From the NCBI GenBank assembly GCA_019456225.1, contig VRUI01000010.1, forward strand, positions 27,584 through 91,583: DNA of 64,000 nt. The letters run 5' to 3'. This DNA is from Planctomycetota bacterium (lineage in GTDB: Bacteria > Planctomycetota > Phycisphaerae > Sedimentisphaerales > Anaerohalosphaeraceae). This document shows, one piece after another, positions 43,450 to 52,188 of this stretch. The notes under the pieces were generated by a model. It saw only the letters and a program-made list of their open reading frames with translations, did no database searches and was not told where the DNA came from. Within the stretch, counting starts at the first letter, position 1; every line of letters starts with the position of its first letter. The position numbers and the translations under genes were made by a program.

Positions 43450-44346
43450 ATGGCACTTTATGTAAATGGTGAATTGATAGAAGATGTTGTTATCAACGAA
43501 GAGGCCGACCGATTGCGCCCTCAGTACGAGCAGGTCTTTACCAGCGACGACCCTGCCGAGATCGAGGCCAACGAAAAGCAGCTGATAGACTGGTCGCGGG
43601 AAAATGTTATTGAGCGTGTCCTGCTTCGTCAGGCAGCGATAAATGACCCCGCCCCGATCGACCCGGCGGCTGTAGAAGAACAGTTTGCGCAGATGCTTGA
43701 GCAATCCGGCGGCAAGGAGGAGTTTTTCAAGAGGGCAGGTATTAACCCCGCCGATATTGACAAGGTCAAAGTTGACATCGAAAATGACATGAAACTCCAG
43801 CGGCTTATTCAGACTCTAACCGACAAAGCTGAAAAGCCTTCCAGCAAGCAGATCCTCAGGGTGTTTGAGGATAATCCCGAGCGTTTTACGATCCCGGAGA
43901 TGGTAAGAGCTAGCCACATTATCAAGCATCACGACCCCGAGGAAGGCCCCGGCGCCCTTGAAGATGCACGTAAAGAGCTTGAAGAGGTCCTTAAGGAAGT
44001 TCGCCAAAAGGATAATTTCGCAGAGCTAGCCGGTAAGTTTTCCAGTTGTCCCGAAAACGGCGGCGACCTGGGATTTTTCCCGCGCGGCCAGATGGTGCAG
44101 GAGTTTGAAGATATTGTTTTCGAGATGGAACCCGGCCAGGTCAGCGAAGTTTTTGAGACCCAGTTCGGTATTCATATCGCAAAGGTAACAGAAAAACGCC
44201 CGGCAATACCATGCAAGCTCGAAGATGTCTCGGAAGTAATAGAAAAGGAACTCACCGAGGCGGCCCAGCAGAAGGAAATCGAAAAATTCGTAGACGCCGA
44301 AAAAGAAAAGGCAACTATAGAAGAAAAAAATATAATCATCGACTAA
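43450..44346 (+). CDS. Parvulin-type peptidyl-prolyl isomerase (SurA/PpiC-like), cytosolic
   Basis: A 298-residue protein with an N-terminal helical chaperone region (about 1-140), then a parvulin domain (about 155-265): VRASHIIKHH, FAELAGKFSSCPENGGDLGFFPRGQMV, FEMEPGQVSEVFETQFGIHIAKV. It lacks a signal peptide, unlike SurA and PrsA, so it appears to work in the cytoplasm like trigger-factor-type folding helpers. AAAGGAAC lies upstream of the ATG. It is followed by a strong terminator. Confidence 0.88.
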   Translation: MALYVNGELIEDVVINEEADRLRPQYEQVFTSDDPAEIEANEKQLIDWSRENVIERVLLRQAAINDPAPIDPAAVEEQFAQMLEQSGGKEEFFKRAGINPADIDKVKVDIENDMKLQRLIQTLTDKAEKPSSKQILRVFEDNPERFTIPEMVRASHIIKHHDPEEGPGALEDARKELEEVLKEVRQKDNFAELAGKFSSCPENGGDLGFFPRGQMVQEFEDIVFEMEPGQVSEVFETQFGIHIAKVTEKRPAIPCKLEDVSEVIEKELTEAAQQKEIEKFVDAEKEKATIEEKNIIID

Positions 44347-44373
44347 CGACTAAAGACTATCGACTATCGACTA
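44341..44373. repeat. Heptanucleotide repeat, unit CGACTAA/CGACTAT
   Basis: Four to five imperfect 7-base units start at the stop codon of the PPIase gene. Confidence 0.8.
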
Positions 44374-44417
44374 AAAAAGACAGGACGTGGTTTTGCAATG
44401 CCATGTCCTGTCTTTTT
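44373..44417 (+). terminator. Strong rho-independent terminator after the PPIase gene
   Basis: AAAAAGACAGGACGTGG and CCATGTCCTGTCTTTTT pair around TTTTGCAATG with one mismatch; a T run follows, and the A run on the other side makes it bidirectional. Confidence 0.85.
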
Positions 44418-44740
44418 CTCTTTTTGATTTTAATTCTTCATTTTTTTACGTTACTTCTTTTACTTCTTAAAAAAATAATTTATTAAAATCTCAAAGGTTC
44501 TACCCTTACTACGCGGCAGCCAAATTTCCAGTTCTCAAAAAAAACGCGTTTCTAAAAAATTGCAGATTTTGCAGCATACGCCTCACTCTTTTTCCATATT
44601 AAATATTGAAATTGCATATTGATTGTGTTAATCTGCCCGGGTCTGTATTGTAGATTTTTGATGGGAGACTGCCAGTATTCCTGAAGAAGTAAAATCGTCT
44701 TAATGTAAATCCTTTATTTGTAAGAAGTTAGGTTGATTCC
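44418..44740. promoter_or_regulatory. Intergenic region with candidate promoter of the DUF1015 gene
   Basis: No gene is seen. TTGAAA at 44606-44611 and TAATCT at 44629-44634, 17 bases apart, form the best sigma-70-like promoter. The remaining leader of about 100 bases before the ATG has no obvious riboswitch fold. Confidence 0.45.
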
Positions 44741-46051
44741 ATGGAAATTAAAGCTTTTAAGGCTTTCAGGTTCAATAGTGCTGTTGTTGGCGATGCGGCT
44801 GACTGTATTTGTCCGCCCTATGACGTTATCGATGAAAAAATGCAGGATGAACTCTACAAAAAGAGTCAATACAACGCCGTTCGAATAGTCAAGGGCAAAA
44901 GCGCCGGTTCCGACACGGATACCGACAACAAATACACTCGAGCCGGCGTAAACCTGGCCGGTTGGATCGAAAAAGGTGCCCTCATCCAGGACGGCAAGGA
45001 CACGATCTATGCCTACGTTCAAGATTTTGAGATTGGTCCAATGCAATGCACTCGCAGCGGGTTTGTCGCTCTTGGCAAGCTAAAACCATTTGGTCAAGGC
45101 GTCCAGCCCCACGAAAAGACGCTCGACGGACCAAAGGCCGACCGCCTCAAGCTCATGCGTCAAAAGAAGGCTCAGTTCGGCCAGATATTCTTGCTTTTTG
45201 ACGACCCGGAAAAGATCGCCGATGAGATTATAGAGAAAGTTGCCACTGGAGATTGCCTGATAGACTTTACAGACGACGATGGGGTAAAGCACAAGATATA
45301 TGCTATTGACGACCCCGCCGACGTCGATGCTGTTACGTCGATGATGGCATCAAAAGAAGCCGTTATTGCCGACGGCCATCACAGGTACGAGACGGCATTG
45401 AATTATTTCGCCGAGACCAAAAACTCCGCCGCCGAGTACAGGATGATGACGTTTGTAAATATGCATAATGAAGGGCTCGTGGTTTTGCCTACGCATCGCC
45501 TTGTAGCCGGACTCGCCGATTTTGACATCGCTTCGATGATAGAAAAGATCGCAGATGAGTTTGAGGTCGCTGAATATTCTTTCACAGATGACGCTGAAAA
45601 GGAATCGGCAAAGAAGAAAATGTTCGCCCGGATGCGGTCAGATTTCCAGCAGGATAAAAATTCCTTCGGTATCTACGCCGCCGGCGGAAAATTCTACGTC
45701 TCCGTCCTCAAGGATTCCGGTTCCATGAACAGGATCGGCCCGGATATGAGCGATGCGGCCAAGGGGCTAGACGTAAATGTCCTGCATCTGCTTGTGCTCG
45801 ATAAGGTGATGGGTATCGGCGACAAAGAGCTAGCCGGCCAGAGCAATATCAAATATATCAAGGACATCGGCGACGCTATCGACCAGTCTATCGCCAAGGT
45901 AGATTCCGGAAAAAGCCAGGTCGTATTCTTCATGAACCCAACCCGCATAGACCAGGTACGCGACATCGCAGCCGCAAACGAAAAGATGCCGCAAAAATCA
46001 ACGTTCTTCTACCCAAAGATATACACCGGTCTAGTAATAAATAAACTATAA
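44741..46051 (+). CDS. DUF1015 family protein
   Basis: A 436-residue cytosolic protein of the DUF1015 family: ICPPYDVID (about residues 23-31), FVALGKLKPF, GPKADRLKLM and the hallmark ADGHHRYETAL (about 209-219). The family is of unknown activity but is very often encoded beside serA and serC in anaerobes, suggesting a role tied to serine synthesis. Here the class V aminotransferase follows 133 bases later. Length is typical. Confidence 0.9.
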   Translation: MEIKAFKAFRFNSAVVGDAADCICPPYDVIDEKMQDELYKKSQYNAVRIVKGKSAGSDTDTDNKYTRAGVNLAGWIEKGALIQDGKDTIYAYVQDFEIGPMQCTRSGFVALGKLKPFGQGVQPHEKTLDGPKADRLKLMRQKKAQFGQIFLLFDDPEKIADEIIEKVATGDCLIDFTDDDGVKHKIYAIDDPADVDAVTSMMASKEAVIADGHHRYETALNYFAETKNSAAEYRMMTFVNMHNEGLVVLPTHRLVAGLADFDIASMIEKIADEFEVAEYSFTDDAEKESAKKKMFARMRSDFQQDKNSFGIYAAGGKFYVSVLKDSGSMNRIGPDMSDAAKGLDVNVLHLLVLDKVMGIGDKELAGQSNIKYIKDIGDAIDQSIAKVDSGKSQVVFFMNPTRIDQVRDIAAANEKMPQKSTFFYPKIYTGLVINKL

Positions 46052-46059
46052 AATAAAAA

Positions 46060-46089
46060 CGCGGGAGCGCAAGCTCCCCGATTAAACGC
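46060..46089. repeat. 30-base dispersed palindrome, copy 2
   Basis: GGGAGC-gcaa-GCTCCC stem with the tail CGATTAAACGC; matches 43289-43318 with two changes that make the stem here perfect. Confidence 0.85.
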
Positions 46090-46140
46090 CAGAAATACAG
46101 ATTGACATCAAAAACTTCAATTAATCTTATATATCCGGCA

Positions 46141-46166
46141 AGCTAATAGCTAATTGCTAATCGCTT
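46141..46166. repeat. Heptanucleotide repeat, unit GCTAATn
   Basis: Units GCTAATA, GCTAATT, GCTAATC and a partial one, just upstream of the aminotransferase gene. Confidence 0.75.
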
Positions 46167-46184
46167 ATTTAAGGAAACAAAAAA

Positions 46185-47273
46185 ATGACAGATTGGAAAA
46201 ATCCTCCCAGATTGTTTATCCCGGGGCCCGTTAAGGTTCTTCCGGAAGTTCTGCAGCAGCTTGCCCGCCCGACCCTCGGCCATCGCGGCAAAGAGTACAC
46301 ACAACTCCACGGCGAGACTGTCTCCATGCTCAAGAAGATCCTTTACACCGGCCAGAACGTATTTTTGAGTACATCATCTGCATCGGGTGTATGGGAAGGT
46401 TCGATCCGAAATTGCGTTCAGATGGACGAGAAAATTCTCTGCACTATGTGCGGCGCCTTCAGTGACAAATACGCAACTGTCGCTCGCGCCAACGGCCGCG
46501 AGGTCGATGAGCTTAAGGTTGACTGGGGCCAGGCCATCACCGCCGACATGGTCGACAAAAAACTCGCCGCCGGCAAGTACGCAGCCGTCACTATGGTCTA
46601 CAACGAAACCAGTACAGGCCTGACAAATCCCGTCTACGAGATCAGCGACATGCTCAAAGAGAAATATCCCGAAGTACTCGTCTTCGTCGACGCCGTCAGC
46701 GGCATGGTAGGTCTTCCGCTGCACTTCGATAAGCTTGGCTGGGATGTCGTCTTTGCTTCGGTCCAGAAGGCTTTCGCGATCCCGCCGGGACTAGCCGTCT
46801 TCGCCGTAAGCGACAGGGCGATGGAAAAGGCAAAGACCGTTGAAAACCGCGGGTACTATTTCGACTTCCTCGAGTTCGCGAAATCCGGCGCAAAGGACCA
46901 GACCCCGACCACACCGGCTATCCCGCAGATAATGGCACTGCATTATGTATGCACAAAGCTGCTCGAAGAGGGCATGGAAAATGTATGGGCCCGCCACACA
47001 AAGATGGCCGAATACGTCCGTCAGTGGGCAAAGGACCGCTTCGACCTCTTCGCACCGGAAGAATACTGCTCAGACACGCTGACAACCGTAAAGAACACAC
47101 GCGGGATCAACGTAGCCGAAACAATCAAGGCTCTCCAGGAAAAACACAACACAGTTTTCGGCAACGGTTACGGAAAACTAAAAGAACAGGTCTTCAGAAT
47201 AGCACACATGGGCAACATAGACATGAATGACCTCGAAGAAATACTAGGCTGGATAGACGACGAGATCAAATAA
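46185..47273 (+). CDS. Class V aminotransferase (alanine-glyoxylate / phosphoserine type)
   Basis: PLP-dependent class V aminotransferase of 362 residues. N-terminal RLFIPGPVKVLPEVLQQLARPTLGHRGKEY pattern (in parts), VFVDAVSGMVGLPL (about 167-180) and the PLP lysine in SVQKAFAIPPG (about 192). The sequence is closest in style to serine-pyruvate/alanine-glyoxylate enzymes, but its pairing with DUF1015 suggests it works as the phosphoserine aminotransferase of serine synthesis. serA is not seen; the phage-like element begins right after this gene. AAGGAA precedes the ATG. Confidence 0.88.
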   Translation: MTDWKNPPRLFIPGPVKVLPEVLQQLARPTLGHRGKEYTQLHGETVSMLKKILYTGQNVFLSTSSASGVWEGSIRNCVQMDEKILCTMCGAFSDKYATVARANGREVDELKVDWGQAITADMVDKKLAAGKYAAVTMVYNETSTGLTNPVYEISDMLKEKYPEVLVFVDAVSGMVGLPLHFDKLGWDVVFASVQKAFAIPPGLAVFAVSDRAMEKAKTVENRGYYFDFLEFAKSGAKDQTPTTPAIPQIMALHYVCTKLLEEGMENVWARHTKMAEYVRQWAKDRFDLFAPEEYCSDTLTTVKNTRGINVAETIKALQEKHNTVFGNGYGKLKEQVFRIAHMGNIDMNDLEEILGWIDDEIK

Positions 47274-47288
47274 CGCCAAATAAATAAC

Positions 47289-47326
47289 AAAGGCCCGTCA
47301 GTCGAAAAACAGGCGGGCCTTTTTTG
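47289..47326 (+). terminator. Terminator after the aminotransferase gene
   Basis: AAGGCCCG (47290-47297) and CGGGCCTT (47314-47321) pair, followed by a T run to 47326. It marks the last clear host feature before the integrated element. Confidence 0.85.
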
Positions 47327-47455
47327 TTTCTCAGTGCCATATAGTTGACACTGTGTGTAGATAATCAGTTTTTGTTTGCTCGTTTATTTGTTATATATGA
47401 CGATGGACATAATACAGCTATAACAAGAATGACGTGAAAGATACCCGATCTCCGG

Positions 47456-48928
47456 TCAGGTGCGCTTTGCGCGCTGCGGTTGCTGTATCTGTTCAGTAGT
47501 GTTTTTAGAAATTCCGCTTATACGTTGTTTTGCTCTATTGACAACCAATGACAGGGGGGCTTTATCATTGCCTAAAGTGTTGTTTTGTATAGCTTTACAA
47601 TCATTGCCTTGCGTCTGTATATTGCTGTTATCCACTCCGCTCTTAATGCCAAACGATGCAGGCTGGTCACTATCAAAGTAAGGTGTCTTTGTAAGCTGGT
47701 GTGTAAGCGATTTGTCAATTCTTACAGGCATGTTATCGGTTCCGGTTTTAATCTGAACCTCACAATTTTGCTCAGAATCGTTTTTGTCGCCAATCGGTAT
47801 ATCAGGTAGTGCCGATAGCCCTTTACGTTCGTCATAGGCTGTCAGGTGTGTATACACGTCCATCGTAAGTGTGATGTTGCTATGCCTTGCCAGTGCCTGG
47901 GCTACTTTCGGCGACGCTCCGCCTTTGATCAGATTTGTAATATATGTATGCCTGAGCGCGTGGAAGTCAACTACTCTGCCAGCTTCGTCTTTGCAGTCAA
48001 TTCCAGCAGCTTTTAAATCTCGCTTCAGCATTGCTGCCCATTTCACACTGCCGCTGCTATTAAAAACAGGTCTTTTATCAGTCTCTTTTCTTGCTTCCTT
48101 CCACTCCCTGAATAATGAGGCTACATCTTGCCTCAGCGGTAATACATCTTCTCTGCGATGTTTGCTGTAAGATGCTTCAACAGTTATGGTAGGGGCCTTG
48201 TCGTCAAAGTCAAACGATTGCCAGGTAAGCGACGTTAACTCTCTAACTCGAAAGCCCGTATTGGCTGCCAGTATATAGAGCATGGTTCTTTCTTTGCCTG
48301 TAAGTAACTTATTAAGACCGCTTTTCATTGTATAGTTTATCAGGGTTTTCATTTCCTCAGGGGTCAAGGCCCTTCTTTTTAGTCTTATATCTGTCTTAGG
48401 ATTAAGCGAGCCAAGATAAGCTAAAGGGTTTTCACCCATTCTGCCATCGGCGACAAGCCACGCGCAAAACTGTTTAATTGTTCTTAGATAATGGTTGCTT
48501 GTCCTGATGTTTATTTTTACTTTCCGTTTTTGTGCAAGAAAACTTTGAACCTTAGAGGCATTTAGATCAGGGGTAAAGACAAACTTGCAGGCTTCGATTA
48601 TTGACTTTGCTCTTTTGTATGTCAGGTCGGAATGCTTGGCTGTATTTCCTTTGTCCAGCAAACTTTGCCTGAACTCTTTTAGATGTTCCAGGAGTGCCTT
48701 TTTTCTGTGCTTGGCATACTTATCGATAATCCCAACCTCAGCAAGCTCCACTTCTCTCTCCAGCTTTGCAGCCAGCTGCATTGTCGCACCCTTATCCTTA
48801 TACCCCTTAACGCGTTTACGAATTCCATCTACAGATTTGTAATCGATGTACCAGAACTTGGATTTTTTCTTTATCTTATCGCCGTTCTTATCTTTTGCGG
48901 TGTATTGCTGTTTGAATATGCTTGCCAT
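47456..48928 (-). CDS. int: Tyrosine-type site-specific integrase
   Basis: Phage-type recombinase of 490 residues. An N-terminal arm-binding-like region (to about 90) and SAM-like core-binding domain (about 95-175) precede the catalytic domain: R227 (TGFRVREL), K256, H323-x-x-R326 (HALRHTY), H349 and nucleophile Y359 (MDVYTH). A C-terminal tail of about 110 residues is rich in Asn, Gln and Lys and looks extra compared with family members. The ATG has AGGGG 8 bases upstream on the minus strand, and a promoter with an internal palindrome lies just before it. Confidence 0.95.
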   Translation of the reverse strand: MASIFKQQYTAKDKNGDKIKKKSKFWYIDYKSVDGIRKRVKGYKDKGATMQLAAKLEREVELAEVGIIDKYAKHRKKALLEHLKEFRQSLLDKGNTAKHSDLTYKRAKSIIEACKFVFTPDLNASKVQSFLAQKRKVKINIRTSNHYLRTIKQFCAWLVADGRMGENPLAYLGSLNPKTDIRLKRRALTPEEMKTLINYTMKSGLNKLLTGKERTMLYILAANTGFRVRELTSLTWQSFDFDDKAPTITVEASYSKHRREDVLPLRQDVASLFREWKEARKETDKRPVFNSSGSVKWAAMLKRDLKAAGIDCKDEAGRVVDFHALRHTYITNLIKGGASPKVAQALARHSNITLTMDVYTHLTAYDERKGLSALPDIPIGDKNDSEQNCEVQIKTGTDNMPVRIDKSLTHQLTKTPYFDSDQPASFGIKSGVDNSNIQTQGNDCKAIQNNTLGNDKAPLSLVVNRAKQRISGISKNTTEQIQQPQRAKRT

Positions 48929-48957
48929 AATATCCCCTTGCCTTTCTATAATTATAT

Positions 48958-48986
48958 ATTATACCTCGTCGGTTCTCTAACCGCAA
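48958..48986 (-). promoter_or_regulatory. Integrase promoter with overlapping operator-like palindrome
   Basis: On the minus strand TTGCGG (48981-48986) and TATAAT (48958-48963) are 17 bases apart. The spacer holds CGGTT-agag-AACCG (48970-48983), a perfect 5-bp inverted repeat that is well placed for a repressor. Confidence 0.6.
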
Positions 48987-49055
48987 ACATCAAATGCAAT
49001 TTTTCGCCGAATTTATATTTATTTTTTTCAACTCATCTATACTGGTAACGGTAAC

Positions 49056-49089
49056 AAAACCCCTATTCCAGTTTATCACAGGGGGTTTT
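49056..49089 (-). terminator. Terminator overlapping the stop of the DUF3987 gene
   Basis: AAAACCCC (49056-49063) pairs with GGGGTTTT (49082-49089); read leftward it ends in a T run. The stop codon of the replication gene lies within the hairpin. Confidence 0.75.
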
Positions 49090-50523
49090 GTAACCAGCGG
49101 TTTCGTTATTAAGCACAAACACTCTGCTGGGCCTGCCTCCATTGACATTGTCCTGGAGATTTTCCCAGCAACCCCAGCCAATGTCGGCCAAGTCCTGCAA
49201 TGCAGAGTTAGCCGCCTCAGCAGACTCGCGGTATTGACGAGATCCCTGCATCAATTCTCTCACAGTGATCCTGCCGCCTTTTTTCCGTATAAGCTCTATC
49301 AGCTGCCGCTGCTGTCGCTCAAGTTCACCTTCGCGCAGAGCTGCATAAACCCGCTTTATTTCAGTTTTGAACCAGATAACTATCAGGGCGCCCGCAATAA
49401 TACTGTTGTCGTCTATAAAGTTTGAACTTGCAAGGTCAGGATCGCCCGCAGCCGCACGAATGCAATGGATTACCAGCGCAAGTCTGGCCGCATAAGCCTC
49501 CAGCTTGCTCATTGCAGCCGCCATTTCACCGCTGGTCGCGGCGGCTTCTGCGGCATGCTCATTATAAAAAGCGATCCATGCATCCTGCGCAGCCGGATTT
49601 AACGGCAATACCTGCGCCTGCCATCCCCCATACTCGTCACATTCCATCTGCATAGCCAAAAGCGTTCTGAAAATATCTTCCGCCTTTGCCGCCAACTGCT
49701 CATCGATGTCGGCCTCCGTCCAGAACTTCACCTGTCTCGGAGGCATAGCCATAAGCATACGTGCCGCCAGGCCGTTCTCGAAATGTTCAGTCCCCAGCAC
49801 CTGGGCAAGTACAGATGGTTGAATCCCTCCTAATATGCTGACAGCGGCATTCGGTATATGCACCGTCTTGGCCGGACCACTCTTGCGGTCGACCAGCAGC
49901 GTACCGGCTCTATGCAGTTCAAGCCACTTGGCATCGTCACCGCCTTTGCCGCTCTTATATGAATTAAACGACCGTATCCACCCGCTAAGCTCATCCCGCA
50001 CGAGCAGCATCCCCCTTGGAGCATTAGACAACAGCGAAGCCAGCGCTTCTACTGTTATGTCTGAGCAGTAATACCGCTTTGCTATCGGCTCGACGGGTTT
50101 ATCCGGCATGTCCAGCCCCGACTTATGTTCCCGCAGTGCCTTTTCGTATTCTTCCTGGTCGCGCTGAAACTGTTCCATCTCGTTTGCCTGCTCGCGGAAG
50201 GCCTCGTTCTGAATCTTCCGCAGCGGTTTCATGGCCATATCGATGGCAGGGCTTTTCATGCTGCCCGAGTCCCCTATGATCCCCGACCAGATAACCGCAG
50301 GCTCTGTCCACGCCTGCTTAAGCATAATAGACCGGCTGTTGCCGATCGCCCCGGCCAATGCACTGAGCATAGGCAGAACAATATAAGCGTTATCGCATCC
50401 AAGCGTTTTCGCAGCTTCGACAATGTAAGTCCTTATCGGCTCGGGAATACATTCGACCGGGAAGGGTTTGTATGCGTCAGGCATTCGCCTGGCTTTTAAT
50501 TTTTCGATGATAGTTCCGTCCAT
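49063..50523 (-). CDS. DUF3987-type primase-associated ATPase/helicase
   Basis: A 486-residue protein of the DUF3987 type, found with Toprim primases in phages and integrative elements. A P-loop variant GDSGSMKSPA lies near residues 82-91; LLVRDELSGWIRSFNSYKSGKGGD (in parts, near 172-195) resembles the Walker B region, and GGIQPSVLAQVL follows. A C-terminal winged-helix-like part (about 410-470) may bind DNA. The ATG overlaps the stop of the Toprim gene (TAATG), so both are translated together. It should serve element replication. Confidence 0.85.
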   Translation of the reverse strand: MDGTIIEKLKARRMPDAYKPFPVECIPEPIRTYIVEAAKTLGCDNAYIVLPMLSALAGAIGNSRSIMLKQAWTEPAVIWSGIIGDSGSMKSPAIDMAMKPLRKIQNEAFREQANEMEQFQRDQEEYEKALREHKSGLDMPDKPVEPIAKRYYCSDITVEALASLLSNAPRGMLLVRDELSGWIRSFNSYKSGKGGDDAKWLELHRAGTLLVDRKSGPAKTVHIPNAAVSILGGIQPSVLAQVLGTEHFENGLAARMLMAMPPRQVKFWTEADIDEQLAAKAEDIFRTLLAMQMECDEYGGWQAQVLPLNPAAQDAWIAFYNEHAAEAAATSGEMAAAMSKLEAYAARLALVIHCIRAAAGDPDLASSNFIDDNSIIAGALIVIWFKTEIKRVYAALREGELERQQRQLIELIRKKGGRITVRELMQGSRQYRESAEAANSALQDLADIGWGCWENLQDNVNGGRPSRVFVLNNETAGYKTPCDKLE

Positions 50524-51284
50524 TATTGCAGTTCTCCGTTAAAACCTTTTTGTACCCATTCACGCAAATCCTTGACACCCTCAGGCGGAACCATGATCAT
50601 TACCGCAGGGCAATGTTTAATTAGTTTTCTGGCCAGCTTCTTTGCACCCTTAATACCCGGCCTGTCCCGATCAGAAATTATTGTGATCTTGCGTCCTTTT
50701 GCGAACTTGACAGTCATATCGATGCGGCTATTACAATTTGGCCTGCCTATCGCATCGAAATTCAGATCCAATCCAGCAGCACAGTCCGATTCTCCTTCTG
50801 TAATTATCAGGTCACCAACATTCGACAGTCCGTCAGGTATGAATAATCCGTTCGTTGATCTCTTGACCGCAAATTTTCTTCCGTTCGGAAATCTGCGCCG
50901 TATCCCGATTATCTTTCGATTCGCATCCCTCATCGGAAAGGTCCAGCTTTCACCATCCCAGCCGACACAAAGTCTTTCCAGGCTGTCTATCGATACATCC
51001 AAAGATAAGGCAAGCCTTTCTATCAGTTCGGCAGTTATCGCAGCCTGATAGCCGGCGCTGACAGTGGTGAAATCTTTTACCGGTTCCGGTACATACCGTC
51101 TAATCGGTTTACCGGTCGGCTTGCTGGCCGGATCAATAAAATGCAAAAATCCAGCGTCGCCGCAGCGGCGAGTTGAACCCTCCTGGATCCGCTGGCAGAT
51201 AACCGCTAAACCGTCGGCAGAATACAAGCACCAGTCCGGTCGCTGGCAAACCGGGCAGGGGTGTGTTTTAGTTACGCGTAACAT
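50523..51284 (-). CDS. Toprim primase-like protein with N-terminal zinc finger
   Basis: A 253-residue primase-like protein. The N-terminus holds a zinc ribbon (PCPVCQRPDWC, then ICQR and RRCG, residues about 9-42). The Toprim domain is near residues 155-225: LIITEGESDCAAGLDLNF with the catalytic Glu, then IISDRDRPGIKGA with the DxD metal site. There is no separate catalytic extension, so it is a minimal phage-type primase that probably works with the DUF3987 ATPase. GGAGG lies 5 bases before the ATG. Confidence 0.88.
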   Translation of the reverse strand: MLRVTKTHPCPVCQRPDWCLYSADGLAVICQRIQEGSTRRCGDAGFLHFIDPASKPTGKPIRRYVPEPVKDFTTVSAGYQAAITAELIERLALSLDVSIDSLERLCVGWDGESWTFPMRDANRKIIGIRRRFPNGRKFAVKRSTNGLFIPDGLSNVGDLIITEGESDCAAGLDLNFDAIGRPNCNSRIDMTVKFAKGRKITIISDRDRPGIKGAKKLARKLIKHCPAVMIMVPPEGVKDLREWVQKGFNGELQ

Positions 51285-51492
51285 CTAGCCTCCTATGTGC
51301 TTTTCTAATTATAGCGCAAGCCTCATGAGCTTCATCCCTGGTTCGATAAATACCGAAAGGCATAAAGTCAAGGTTGCGTTTATCTATTACCGATTCAATA
51401 TTGTCCTTTATCATCATTTGCAATGGTTGCACATGGAAACATTGCTGGTCATGACTGTACTCTGCCACATATATGGTTTCGTTGTTATTCAT
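51268..51492 (-). CDS. Small phage-type protein of unknown function
   Basis: A 74-residue protein overlapping the Toprim gene by 17 bases. It shows no motif that I recognise; the sequence is soluble, with a C-terminal basic helix (EACAIIRKAHRRLDV). GGAGAA precedes the ATG. Its place inside the replication operon makes it likely to be real. Confidence 0.65.
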   Translation of the reverse strand: MNNNETIYVAEYSHDQQCFHVQPLQMMIKDNIESVIDKRNLDFMPFGIYRTRDEAHEACAIIRKAHRRLDVTRN

Positions 51493-51704
51493 TAGTTTTC
51501 TCCTTCCTTATGCTTATTTTCTGCGTACTGGGTGATTAGCCTCTCTACCATCTCCCATATAGTCCCCTCCTGCTCAGGGCCGTAAAATCCTGTCGCCAGC
51601 TTAAACAGCAGATCAGATGCAAGAACAACCGTGTTGGTTAACTGATAATCCTTCTGCCCAATACGCGACTGCCGGTAATCTTTGATCAAATTATCTGTTC
51701 TCAT
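51492..51704 (-). CDS. Small phage-type protein of unknown function
   Basis: A 70-residue mostly helical protein (LIKDYRQSRIGQKDYQL; TIWEMVERLITQYAE). No family is recognised. It overlaps the genes on both sides by 1 and 4 bases, which supports it as part of a translated operon. Confidence 0.65.
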   Translation of the reverse strand: MRTDNLIKDYRQSRIGQKDYQLTNTVVLASDLLFKLATGFYGPEQEGTIWEMVERLITQYAENKHKEGEN

Positions 51705-51934
51705 TTCGCGGTGTCCTTTCTTGCGTTGAACTGATCCATGTCACAATCACATTCTAAAAACAGATTGATCTCCGACTGCTTCCACTTTGTCGAACCAGAC
51801 AAACGAACCGGCGCCGGTATCCGTCTACAGCTGGAATACCTGTATACAGTCCGCTTGCCGCAATCCAATATCTTGCCGACGGCAGATGCACTTAGTAATT
51901 TTTCGGTGTTTAAATCATTTCCTTGTGTCTTCAT
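51701..51934 (-). CDS. AlpA/excisionase-like HTH protein
   Basis: A 77-residue MerR-like DNA-binding protein: LLSASAVGKILDCGKRTVYRYSSCRRIPAPVRLSGSTKWKQSEI (in parts) is the AlpA/excisionase helix-turn-helix plus wing. Such proteins act as recombination directionality factors or transcription activators in integrative elements. It overlaps both neighbours by ATGA. Confidence 0.8.
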   Translation of the reverse strand: MKTQGNDLNTEKLLSASAVGKILDCGKRTVYRYSSCRRIPAPVRLSGSTKWKQSEINLFLECDCDMDQFNARKDTAK

Positions 51935-52119
51935 GCTTCGATTCCCTTCGCTCTTGTGTTGAGAAATTGTTTGATTACAGACAGAGCAGTTTCGGGAAAA
52001 ACTCTCGTATTACCCGCTATACCGGAAGGTGTCATATCCAGCTTTCTAAGCGCGTAGCTCACCTTGTCTCTGTCTACATTGAGTTGTTTGGCGATTTCGC
52101 CAGTGGTAAGAAGTTTCAT
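51931..52119 (-). CDS. Second small MerR/excisionase-like HTH protein
   Basis: A 62-residue DNA-binding protein: LLTTGEIAKQLNVDRDKVSYALRKLDMTPSGIAGNTRVF (in parts). This is a helix-turn-helix followed by a wing, as in small excisionases. It is the first gene of the six-gene replication operon and has a promoter about 40 bases upstream. Confidence 0.8.
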   Translation of the reverse strand: MKLLTTGEIAKQLNVDRDKVSYALRKLDMTPSGIAGNTRVFPETALSVIKQFLNTRAKGIEA

Positions 52120-52160
52120 CAGATTTACCTTTCAAATAGAATTAAATTATTTCTACTGAA

Positions 52161-52188
52161 AGTATAAACCAGATTTGGGAATTGTCAG
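52161..52188 (-). promoter_or_regulatory. Candidate promoter of the replication operon
   Basis: On the minus strand CTGACA (52183-52188) and TATACT (52161-52166) are 16 bases apart. The -35 box overlaps the end of the upstream gene. Confidence 0.5.

Noticed and set aside
47328..47455. tRNA gene as integration target
   Set aside because: No cloverleaf, TTCGA-type T loop or CCA end is visible between the host terminator and the integrase gene; an att core cannot be named without the right junction.
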